Source: a virus. Taken from it: a DNA stretch of 22,412 nucleotides. This document shows positions 14,520-22,412 of this stretch, in pieces; position 1 is the first letter of the stretch; each line of letters opens with the position of its first letter. The notes below the pieces were generated by a model. That model worked only from the letters and a program-made list of their open reading frames with translations, was not told the DNA's origin and did no database searches. The stretch covers positions 1-22,412 of the IMG/VR virus record IMGVR_UViG_3300013285_000087, one strand, 5' to 3'. Both the position numbers and the translations under genes were made by a program.

Positions 14520-17500
14520 ATGAGCCAGCAAAATATAGACTTCGGATCATTTCCTGATGATCCTAGCGCAGATGCAATACGAACAGCCTTTCAAAAAGTA
14601 CAAGAGAACTTTGATGAAGTGTTTGCTGTTACAACAGGTGTAGGCGTTACCTCCATAAATAAAACACCCGGCGCGGGAATAACAGTTAGTCAGCCCACCG
14701 GTAATGTAATTGTCACGGCAAATATTGCGTGTGTACAAGTAAGTACAAGTTCGTTAAGTATTGGCCGCGGGAGCAACGGTAGTACATCAGCCACGATAAC
14801 ATCATCGGGTCAAGTATTGGTCATAGATATAAACCCAAATACAGTTTATTCAAATTTATTTGCAGCACCTGGCACCGGATTAGCAAGCTTTAACGGTACG
14901 TTAACTGCTAACTCGAATGCGCAACCTAACATTACTTCAGTTGGTACATTAGTCGGTCTATCAGTAAATAGTGGTGGCATAGGATCAGTCGGTAATATAA
15001 CTGCTCCTTACTTTATAGGTGCAGTTCAAGGCGCCGCAACGACAGCAGGTACTGTAACAACAGCAGCACAACCAAATATCACTAGTACAGGAACTTTGAC
15101 AGCACTAGCAGTTACAGGTAATATTTCAGCCGGAAACGTAAATTCAACGTTCTATGGTGCAGCTACTGGTTTAACATCTATACCAGGTGCAAACGTAACC
15201 GGTACTGTTGCCAATGCAACAACCGCAGTTAAATCCGGCACAGTAACAACTAACGCACAGCCGAACATCACTTCAGTTGGTACGTTAACTACTCTATCAG
15301 TTACCGGCAATATATCAGCAGGCAATGTATCAGCAACTACCTTCACTGGTGCATTAACTGGTGCAGCGACAACTGCAGGTACAGTTACAACTGCTGCGCA
15401 ACCAAATATTACATCAGTTGGTACTTTATCTGCGCTAGCAGTAACAGGTAATATCTCAGGTGCCAACTTGACAGGTACACATTACGGAGCAGCTACTGGA
15501 TTGACCTCAATTCCGGGCGCTAATGTAACCGGTACTGTTGCTAATGCAACATATGCAGTAAGTGCAGGCAGTGCAACAACTGCGGGTAGTGCAACGACAG
15601 CAGGCACAGTTACAACTGCTGCACAGCCGAATATTACTAGTACAGGAACGTTAAGCGCATTAGCAGTTACCGGCAATATAACAGCCGGCAATGTAAATGC
15701 AGGTAACTTACTAACAGCAACGTATGTAACAGGCACGCTAACAACTGCTGCGCAATCGAACATTACTTCAGTTGGAACATTGACTGCACTAGCAGTAACA
15801 GGTAACATCTCTGGTGCTAACTTAACCGGTATTCATTACGGAGCAGCTACCGGGTTGACTTCAATTCCTGGTGCAAACGTAACCGGTACTGTACCACTTG
15901 CAACAAGCGCAACCACAGCAGGTAGTGCAACGACAGCAGGCACTGTAACGACAGCGGCACAACCAAATATTACTTCAGTTGGAACATTGTCTGCTCTAGC
16001 AGTAACTGGTAATATCTCAGGTGCCAACTTGACAGGTACACATTACGGAGCAGCTACTGGATTGACCTCAATTCCGGGCGCTAATGTAATCGGTACTGTT
16101 GCTAACGCAACATATGCAGTAAGTGCGGGTACGGCCGGTAGTGCAACTACAGCAGGTACTGTCACAACAGCAGCACAGCCAAACATCACTAGCACAGGGA
16201 CTTTAAGCGCATTAGCAGTTACCGGCAATATATCAGCAGGCAATGTATCAGCAACTACCTTCACTGGTGCATTGACTGGTGCAGCAACTACGGCCGGCGC
16301 TGTCACAACTGCTGCACAGCCAAATATCACGTCTGTTGGAACTTTGACCGGACTTTCCGCTAGCGGCAATATTTCTGCACCGTGGTTCTTGGGTAACGTA
16401 TCGGGTAATATTTCAGGTAACATTGTTGTTCCCGGAGCAGATACACAAGTCATATTTAATAATAACGGCAATGCCGGTGCGAGTGCGAATTTAACCTTTA
16501 ATGGTGATGTGTTAGCGGTTACCGGTAACGTTAATGCAACCGCAGTAAATGCAATATTCTATGGAGCAGCAACTGGGTTGACTTCAATACCGGGTGCTAA
16601 TGTAACCGGTACAGTACCACTCGCAACAAGTGCAACAAGTGCAACTACCGCAGGTACAGTTACAACTGCTGCACAGCCAAACATCACTAGTACAGGTACT
16701 TTATCTACCCTATCAGTTACCGGTACAGTAACAGCCGGCAACTTATCAACGGCCGGTAATCTCTCAGTGACAGGTAACGCAACTATTACTGGTAACCTAT
16801 CAGCAGCGGTATTCACTGGTGCAGGAACTGGTCTATCATTCTTGCCCGCCGCAAATATATCAGGTACTGTTGCTAATGCGACATACGCACTAAGTGCAGG
16901 TAGTGCAACAAGTGCAGGTAGTGCAACAACTGCAGGTACAGTTACAACTGCTGCACAGCCAAACATCACTAGTACAGGTACTTTATCTGCATTAGCAGTA
17001 ACAGGTAATATCTCTGGTGCTAACTTAACTGGAACGCATTACGGAGCAGCTTCCGGATTGACTTCAATCCCAGGTGCTAATGTAACCGGTACAGTACCAC
17101 TTGCAACAAGTGCTACTACAGCAGGTATTGCTACTACAGCAGGTACCGTCACAACAGCAGCACAACCAAACATTACGTCTGTCGGAACATTGAGCGCATT
17201 AGCAGTAACAGGTAACATCTCTGGCGCCAACTTAACTGGAACTCATTACGGAGCAGCCACCGGGTTGACTTCAATCCCGGGTGCTAACGTAACCGGTACT
17301 GTACCACTCGCAACAAGCGCTACTACCGCAGGTAGCGCTACAACAGCCGCTACTGCCGGTACTGTTACAACTGCCGCACAACCAAATATTACTAGTACAG
17401 GAACATTATCTGCATTAATTGTGTCAGGTAATGTGAATGCCGGTAATGTTGCAGGCGGCAACTTAGTAGCAGCATCTTATCTTCAGGGCACATTAACAAC

Positions 17501-20500
17501 TAATGCACAGCCAAATATTACGTCTGTTGGTACTTTAACTGCACTAGCAGTAACAGGTAACATCTCTGGCGCCAACTTAACTGGAACTCACTACGGAGCA
17601 GCAACCGGCTTAACAGCTATTCCGGGCGCTAATGTAACCGGTACTGTACCACTCGCAACAAGCGCAACAACTGCAGGTAGTGCAACTGCCGCAGGTACTG
17701 TTACAACTGCCGCACAACCAAATATTACTAGTACAGGAACATTATCTGCATTAATTGTGTCAGGTAATATCGCAGGTGGTAATATAAATGCAGGTAACTT
17801 ACTAGCAGCAAATTATGTCGCCGGCGCATTAACAACTGCTGCACAGCCAAATATCACGTCTGTCGGTACTTTATCTGCACTAGCAGTAACAGGTAACATT
17901 TCTGGTGCTAATTTAACTGGTACTCATTATGGCGCAGCAACTGGCTTGACTTCAATTCCAGGTGCTAATGTAACCGGTACGGTAGCTAATGCAACATATG
18001 CAGTAAGTGCGGGCACAGTAGGTACCGTAACAACAGCAGCGCAGCCGAATATCACCAGTACAGGTACATTATCTGCTCTAGTGGTAACAGGTAACATATC
18101 ATCCGGTAATGCTAATTTAGGTAATGCAGTAACAGCGAACTATTTTGTGGGTAGTGGTCAATATATTACTAACCTGAACGCAGGTACAAACATCACTAAT
18201 GATGGAAGTAATATTGTAGTAGCAGCATCGGGAAATATTACGTTCGGAATCGCCGGAATTAATAATGTATTAGTAATGACTAATACTCTTTCTACTCTGT
18301 CTAGTAATTTAACTGTCGTTGGTAATATAGTAGCAAGTAATATAGCAGCAAATTACTTTTCGGGGCAATTTATAGGTACAGTATTAACTAATGCACAACC
18401 TGATATTACTTCACTGGGTGCATTAAGTTCACTGACAGTTAGCGGTATCTCTGATTTGAATGCTGTAGGTAATATAAAAATTTCAGGCGGTAGTTTAAAT
18501 ACTTACTTAACAACTGACGGGGCAGGCAATCTTACCTGGACATCAGGTGCATTTAGTCCAGTGGCCGGATCACCTACACAAGTTCAATTCAACAATAATG
18601 GTATCTTCGGTGCAAGTCCTAACTTAACATTTACCGGTAACTTACTAGCACTAATTGGTAATATGACAGCCGGTAATATTAGTGGTGCAAATGCAATAAG
18701 TGCGAATTTCTTGACGGGTGTATTAACTACTAATGCCCAACCTAATATTACTAGCGTGGGAACACTAAGTTCATTGATTGTATCGGGTAATATTAACTCT
18801 GGAAACGTGTCGGGTGGTAACTTAGTACGTGCTAATTATCTTCTGGGCACATTAACAACTGCTGCCCAACCGAATATTACTAGTACAGGCACATTGACTA
18901 CCTTGTCAGTTACTGGTAACATGTCAGCCGGTAACGTAAATGCAGGTAACTTATTAATTGCTAATTTCTCATCAGCTACACTATTGACAGGTGCTCAGCC
19001 AAATATTACTTCTGTGGGGACATTGCTTTCATTGGCAGTAACTTCTAATGTGCAAGCAGGTAATTTATATTCAAATGGATTATTACTAGTAACATCTAAT
19101 GCAAACGTGGGTAATTTAGGTACAACTGGATTGATTGTTGCTACCGGTAATATAACCGCTGGTAATCTAGTTACTGCGGGTAATTTATCAGTTACCGGTA
19201 ATGCATCAGTTGGTAACATTAGTGCAACCTCACATACAGGTGGAAACGTCACTGTAACAGGCAATGTTACTGGTGGAAACTTAGTAACAAGTGGTCTTGT
19301 ATCAGCAACTGGTAATGTTACTGGCGGAAACTTAGTAACAGGTGGTGCATTATCAGCAACTGGCAATGTTACTGGCGGAAACTTAGTAACAGGTGGTGCA
19401 TTATCAGCAACTGGTAATGCAAACGTAGGTAATCTAGGTACAACTGGATTAATCGTTGCTAGTGGTAATATAACTGGCGGTAACATAATAACTGCTGGCT
19501 CGCTATCAGTAACTGGTAATGCAGCGGTTGGTAATCTAAGCACAGTTGGATTAGTAGTCGGCACCGGCAATATAACATCTAATGCGAATGTTGTAACAAA
19601 TAACATTCTAGGTAGAACGACTGGTGTCACAATTACTGCAACAGGTACTGATCAAAATATTTCATTAGTACCAACAGGGAACGGTACAGTTGATGTTTCA
19701 TCTAAGCGTATTACTAGTTTAATAGACCCTATTAATGCAACTGATGCTGCTACGAAAGCATATGTAGATGCAACTGCTAGTAATCTAAGCGTTAAAGCTG
19801 CGTGTCAAGTGGCAACCACTGACGCACTAACTGCTAATTATAATAACGGCACCAGTGGTTTTAATGCAACGCTAACAGCTACTACTAATGTAATATTACC
19901 TAATATTGATGCTTATCCTAGTATACAAGTTGGATATCGTATTCTTGTAAAGAATCAGGCATCTACTCTACAAAATGGTATATATGTTGTATCAAGTTTG
20001 GGTTCTGCAGGTTCGTCACCTTGGATACTAACTCGTGCAACTGACTTTGACGGAAACAATCCTCTATCAGAAATAACAGCCGGAGACTTTACGTTTATTC
20101 AAGAAGGTAGTACTCAGGCTAACTCAGGTTGGACAGTAACTTCTATCGGTACAGGCATGCCCGGTGAATATATTATAGTAGGAACAGATCCTATCACATT
20201 CACTCAGTTCTCCGGAGCTGGCACATACTCGGCTGGTACCGGTCTTACATTAGCGGGCACGGTGTTTAGTATTGCTAACACAACAGTAACTCCGGCATCA
20301 TACGGTGGTTCTACTGCTATCCCTGCATTCACTGTTAATCAACAAGGTCAATTAACTATCGCAAGTACATCAGTAGTTATCGCTCCTGCAGGAACATTAA
20401 CAGGTGCAACATTAAATTCAACTATTGTTACATCAAGCTTGACAACAGTAGGAACGTTGGGTTCGCTGACAGTCACTGCTAATATAAGTGCAGGTAATAT

Positions 20501-22412
20501 CAACGCACCAACATTTGGTGCACATAACGGAACAGTCGGAGCAACAATAGCTAATACAGGTAACTTTACTACGATAGCCGGTACTGCTATAACAGGCACC
20601 GGTAACGTAACTGGTGCTAACTTAGTTACTAGCGGTGTATTATCAGTTACTGGTAATGCAAACGTAGGTAATTTGGGTACGACTACTGCAACTATATCTA
20701 CTGCCAACATAACAACAATAAACGCTGCAACCATCAATGCAAATACTGTTATTAATGTAACTTCTGCTACAGAAGCAACAAACACCACAACTGGTTCTAT
20801 CAAGACGGCAGGCGGTATTGGTGTAGTGGGTAATGCGGTAATCGGTAATGCATTATATGTGGGTGCAGGTGCCGCATCAACGACATTTATTAACCCGGTT
20901 ATAATTGCTAAAAATACGGGTGCAACTTATATCCAAGCCGCAATTATAAATGCTTCAACAACCGGATCATCAGATTGGATAGCATACGGAGATACGGGTA
21001 CTGATTCACAGTCGTGGGTGGACATAGGATTTACTAGCAGTGCATTTAACGATCCTGTTTATACTATTACAGGTCCCAATGACGGTTATGTATTCGCATT
21101 GGGTGATACTGCTAACACACACGGCGGTAACTTAGTATTTGCTACCGGTTCACAAGGCACTACTAAAGATTTAGTATTCGCTACGGGCGGCTTCTTAGGT
21201 GCTAATGAGAAAATGCGCTTTATACATGCGACCGGTCAATTCTATATTGAACCTACTACGGTGGCAACCAACACAACAACAGGTGCATTGCGTGTAGCAG
21301 GCGGGGTTGGTATCAGCGGCAATGCATACGTCGGTGGGCTATTAGCAGTAACAGGTAATATCTCTGGTGCTAACGTCACCGGTACTCACTACGGAGCAGC
21401 AACCGGGTTGACTTCAATACCGGGTGCTAATGTAACCGGTACTGTACCACTCGCAACAAGCGCAACAAGCGCAACTACCGCAGGTACTGTTACAACTGCC
21501 GCACAACCAAATATCACTTCAGTTGGTACACTAACTAGTTTGAACTCAAGTGGTACAATTACTGCCCCTGCATTCACGTCGAACACCGGTGTATTTACTG
21601 GTAACGGATCAGGCTTGTCTGCAATTGCGGGTGCTAACGTAACCGGTACTGTTTCATTAGCTAACGTTGCTACATATGATTCAATCACTACTGCAACAAC
21701 GGGTGTTATTTATGCACAGTTCTCTAATTCATTATCAGGAACAGCAATCGCATATGCGAATTCAGTTTATACTGCTAATATTGCTAACGGATCATTTGCA
21801 GCGACCACATTCGTCGGGGCCTTAAGTGGTCTTGCTTCAAGCGCAACAGTAGCGGCTTCTGCAAATGCAGTAGCAGGTGCTAACGTAAGTGGAGCAGTAG
21901 CATTCGCAACTACAGCAAATGCAGTAGCAGGTGCTAACGTAAGTGGTACAGTTGCAGCAGCAACATTAGCCTCATTCGCAACTACAGCAAATGCAGTAGC
22001 AGGTGCTAACGTAAGTGGAGCAGTAGCATTCGCAACTACAGCAAATGCAGTAGCAGGTGCTAACGTAAGTGGAGCAGTAGCATTCGCAACTACAGCAAAT
22101 GCAGTAGCAGGTGCTAACGTAAGTGGTACAGTGGCTCTAGCTACTACTGCAGGTACTGTTACAACAGCAGCACAGCCAAACATTACTTCAGTTGGAACAT
22201 TGAGTGCATTAGCAGTTACTGGCAACATCACCGGTGCTAACTTAACCGGTACTCATTACGGAGCAGCAACTGGCTTAACAGCTATTCCCGGAGCTAACGT
22301 AAGCGGTACAGTATCATCTGCTTCATTGGCTACGTTCGCAACAACAGCAAACGCAGTAGCAGGAGCTAACGTAAGCGGTACAGTATCATCTGCTTCATTG
22401 GCTACGTTCGCA
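14520..22412 (+). CDS. Giant modular tail fibre or adhesin (partial, at least 2,631 residues)
   Basis: An open frame runs from the ATG at 14520 to the window end with no stop; I followed it through most of its length. Residues 1-40 carry ADAIRTAFQKVQENFDEVFA, a variant of the D-P-L-R-x-A-F-x-K-x-N-x-N-F motif found at the N-terminus of T4-like baseplate and fibre proteins. The rest is Thr/Ala/Gly/Asn-rich, with about 23 copies of AQPNITSVGTL or a close variant, usually joined to AVTGNISGANLTG, ATGLTSIPGANVTGTV and ATTAGTVTTA. Distinct insertions are TQVxFNNNG motifs (about 638 and 1353), a DAATKAYVDA motif and fibre domain (about 1730-1910), and a probable beta domain (about 2120-2270). The shaft repeats resemble marine phage fibres and suggest a long host-contact fibre. 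The distal tip lies beyond the window. Confidence 0.92.
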   Translation, partial: MSQQNIDFGSFPDDPSADAIRTAFQKVQENFDEVFAVTTGVGVTSINKTPGAGITVSQPTGNVIVTANIACVQVSTSSLSIGRGSNGSTSATITSSGQVLVIDINPNTVYSNLFAAPGTGLASFNGTLTANSNAQPNITSVGTLVGLSVNSGGIGSVGNITAPYFIGAVQGAATTAGTVTTAAQPNITSTGTLTALAVTGNISAGNVNSTFYGAATGLTSIPGANVTGTVANATTAVKSGTVTTNAQPNITSVGTLTTLSVTGNISAGNVSATTFTGALTGAATTAGTVTTAAQPNITSVGTLSALAVTGNISGANLTGTHYGAATGLTSIPGANVTGTVANATYAVSAGSATTAGSATTAGTVTTAAQPNITSTGTLSALAVTGNITAGNVNAGNLLTATYVTGTLTTAAQSNITSVGTLTALAVTGNISGANLTGIHYGAATGLTSIPGANVTGTVPLATSATTAGSATTAGTVTTAAQPNITSVGTLSALAVTGNISGANLTGTHYGAATGLTSIPGANVIGTVANATYAVSAGTAGSATTAGTVTTAAQPNITSTGTLSALAVTGNISAGNVSATTFTGALTGAATTAGAVTTAAQPNITSVGTLTGLSASGNISAPWFLGNVSGNISGNIVVPGADTQVIFNNNGNAGASANLTFNGDVLAVTGNVNATAVNAIFYGAATGLTSIPGANVTGTVPLATSATSATTAGTVTTAAQPNITSTGTLSTLSVTGTVTAGNLSTAGNLSVTGNATITGNLSAAVFTGAGTGLSFLPAANISGTVANATYALSAGSATSAGSATTAGTVTTAAQPNITSTGTLSALAVTGNISGANLTGTHYGAASGLTSIPGANVTGTVPLATSATTAGIATTAGTVTTAAQPNITSVGTLSALAVTGNISGANLTGTHYGAATGLTSIPGANVTGTVPLATSATTAGSATTAATAGTVTTAAQPNITSTGTLSALIVSGNVNAGNVAGGNLVAASYLQGTLTTNAQPNITSVGTLTALAVTGNISGANLTGTHYGAATGLTAIPGANVTGTVPLATSATTAGSATAAGTVTTAAQPNITSTGTLSALIVSGNIAGGNINAGNLLAANYVAGALTTAAQPNITSVGTLSALAVTGNISGANLTGTHYGAATGLTSIPGANVTGTVANATYAVSAGTVGTVTTAAQPNITSTGTLSALVVTGNISSGNANLGNAVTANYFVGSGQYITNLNAGTNITNDGSNIVVAASGNITFGIAGINNVLVMTNTLSTLSSNLTVVGNIVASNIAANYFSGQFIGTVLTNAQPDITSLGALSSLTVSGISDLNAVGNIKISGGSLNTYLTTDGAGNLTWTSGAFSPVAGSPTQVQFNNNGIFGASPNLTFTGNLLALIGNMTAGNISGANAISANFLTGVLTTNAQPNITSVGTLSSLIVSGNINSGNVSGGNLVRANYLLGTLTTAAQPNITSTGTLTTLSVTGNMSAGNVNAGNLLIANFSSATLLTGAQPNITSVGTLLSLAVTSNVQAGNLYSNGLLLVTSNANVGNLGTTGLIVATGNITAGNLVTAGNLSVTGNASVGNISATSHTGGNVTVTGNVTGGNLVTSGLVSATGNVTGGNLVTGGALSATGNVTGGNLVTGGALSATGNANVGNLGTTGLIVASGNITGGNIITAGSLSVTGNAAVGNLSTVGLVVGTGNITSNANVVTNNILGRTTGVTITATGTDQNISLVPTGNGTVDVSSKRITSLIDPINATDAATKAYVDATASNLSVKAACQVATTDALTANYNNGTSGFNATLTATTNVILPNIDAYPSIQVGYRILVKNQASTLQNGIYVVSSLGSAGSSPWILTRATDFDGNNPLSEITAGDFTFIQEGSTQANSGWTVTSIGTGMPGEYIIVGTDPITFTQFSGAGTYSAGTGLTLAGTVFSIANTTVTPASYGGSTAIPAFTVNQQGQLTIASTSVVIAPAGTLTGATLNSTIVTSSLTTVGTLGSLTVTANISAGNINAPTFGAHNGTVGATIANTGNFTTIAGTAITGTGNVTGANLVTSGVLSVTGNANVGNLGTTTATISTANITTINAATINANTVINVTSATEATNTTTGSIKTAGGIGVVGNAVIGNALYVGAGAASTTFINPVIIAKNTGATYIQAAIINASTTGSSDWIAYGDTGTDSQSWVDIGFTSSAFNDPVYTITGPNDGYVFALGDTANTHGGNLVFATGSQGTTKDLVFATGGFLGANEKMRFIHATGQFYIEPTTVATNTTTGALRVAGGVGISGNAYVGGLLAVTGNISGANVTGTHYGAATGLTSIPGANVTGTVPLATSATSATTAGTVTTAAQPNITSVGTLTSLNSSGTITAPAFTSNTGVFTGNGSGLSAIAGANVTGTVSLANVATYDSITTATTGVIYAQFSNSLSGTAIAYANSVYTANIANGSFAATTFVGALSGLASSATVAASANAVAGANVSGAVAFATTANAVAGANVSGTVAAATLASFATTANAVAGANVSGAVAFATTANAVAGANVSGAVAFATTANAVAGANVSGTVALATTAGTVTTAAQPNITSVGTLSALAVTGNITGANLTGTHYGAATGLTAIPGANVSGTVSSASLATFATTANAVAGANVSGTVSSASLATFA
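14929..18070 (+). repeat. AQPNIT repeat array within the fibre gene
   Basis: Seventeen in-frame copies of the module AQPNIT(S/T)-x-GTL lie here (first at about 14929), with linking modules that vary in number. Copies are not evenly spaced. Some blocks are identical at DNA level: 15447-15528 equals 16008-16089 (82 bases, offset 561 = 187 codons), and a stretch from 17361 recurs from 17697 (offset 336 = 112 codons). The offsets are multiples of three, so exchange between copies keeps the frame. Confidence 0.9.
18396..19020 (+). repeat. Diverged AQPNIT repeats
   Basis: Four more copies occur here (near 18396, 18735, 18865 and 18993), with more divergent third positions and joined to modules such as NLVRANYLLGTL. 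The first reads AQPDITSLG. They appear older than the upstream copies. Confidence 0.8.
19254..19406 (+). repeat. 51-base tandem repeat (17-residue unit) in the fibre gene
   Basis: Three tandem units of 17 codons start at 19254, 19305 and 19356. The unit reads ATGNVTGGNLVTGGALS. The second and third are nearly identical at DNA level and the first is diverged (VTGNVTGGNLVTSGLVS). The pattern suggests recent in-frame duplication. Confidence 0.85.
21861..22136 (+). repeat. 54-base tandem repeat (18-residue unit) in the fibre gene
   Basis: The unit FATTANAVAGANVSGAVA occurs as a partial copy at 21861-21902 and full copies at 21903, 21975, 22029 and 22083. The copy at 21903 has an extra 18 bases. 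Copies at 21975-22028 and 22029-22082 are identical over all 54 bases, a sign of very recent duplication. Confidence 0.9.
22335..22412 (+). repeat. 72-base repeat unit running off the window
   Basis: A 24-codon unit, FATTANAVAGANVSGTVS plus SASLAT, starts at 22335 and its next copy begins at 22407, six bases before the window ends. The tandem array therefore continues outside, and its true copy number is unknown. Confidence 0.85.

Noticed and set aside
15152-17461. A series of long open frames on the minus strand under the fibre repeats
   Set aside because: They are shadows of the repeated Thr/Ala/Gly codons of the fibre gene. They share the same Val/Ala/Pro-rich composition, lack ribosome-binding sites and repeat with the fibre modules.
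18995-19630. A 211-codon open frame on the minus strand
   Set aside because: The translation is a repetitive Pro/Val/Thr-rich string mirroring the 51-base repeats of the fibre. There is no promoter or ribosome-binding site.
20348-22231. Minus-strand open frames of 99 to 154 codons
   Set aside because: They are antisense to repeats of the fibre gene, which is continuous in its own frame here.
14929-22412. A CRISPR array, because of the many repeats
   Set aside because: Repeats are in-frame protein modules of uneven spacing without constant-length repeats separated by unique spacers, and no cas gene is present.

Overview
The window looks like part of the late (virion) gene region of a T4-like myovirus, probably from an aquatic bacterium. 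The evidence is a recognisable set of T4-type genes: dNMP kinase (gp1), tail sheath (gp18), tail tube (gp19), head completion protein (gp4), a probable small terminase (gp16) and a probable neck protein (gp13). Phage MazG is also present, as are repeats of the T4 late-promoter type (ATAAATA) just upstream of virion genes. The DNA is A+T-rich. The host cannot be named from the sequence, and no tRNA, rRNA, insertion sequence or CRISPR array was seen.

Layout. Positions 1-1478 hold a tightly packed rightward group: the 3' end of an unidentified gene, a 61-codon conserved phage gene, an SGNH-hydrolase-like gene and a MazG pyrophosphohydrolase. Positions 1479-2095 are a gene-poor stretch of about 620 bases full of inverted repeats. 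It contains the only perfect TATAAATA late-promoter box noticed in the window, and that box points leftward. Positions 2096-3953 hold a neck-like protein, a possible 32-codon ORF, a ParB-like protein with a TTG start, and dNMP kinase. A single leftward HNH/zinc-finger gene (3936-4283) overlaps the end of the kinase gene.

Positions 4408-11168 form the tail and packaging block: a strongly enlarged sheath, the tube, a second tube-related protein, an uncharacterised conserved protein, gp4 and gp16. Positions 11193-14414 encode two proteins that look like internal head or prohead proteins. They carry (I/L)-x-E motifs of the kind cut by T4-type prohead protease. After a strong terminator, an open frame starts at 14520 and runs off the end of the window. 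It is a giant modular fibre or adhesin of at least 2,631 residues, built from about 23 copies of an A-Q-P-N-I-T repeat with a few distinct domains embedded.

How it works together. Most genes from 2096 to 14414 serve virion assembly: sheath, tube and neck for the tail, gp4 and gp16 for packaging and head completion, and the two repeat/acidic proteins probably inside the head. The final ORF is probably the host-contact fibre. MazG and dNMP kinase serve nucleotide metabolism during infection. Late-type boxes recur at most virion-gene starts, often overlapping the previous stop codon, which suggests many short, separately initiated late transcripts.

The least explained parts are the 1479-2095 region, the insertion in the sheath, the repeat-driven fibre, and the two possibly processed head proteins.
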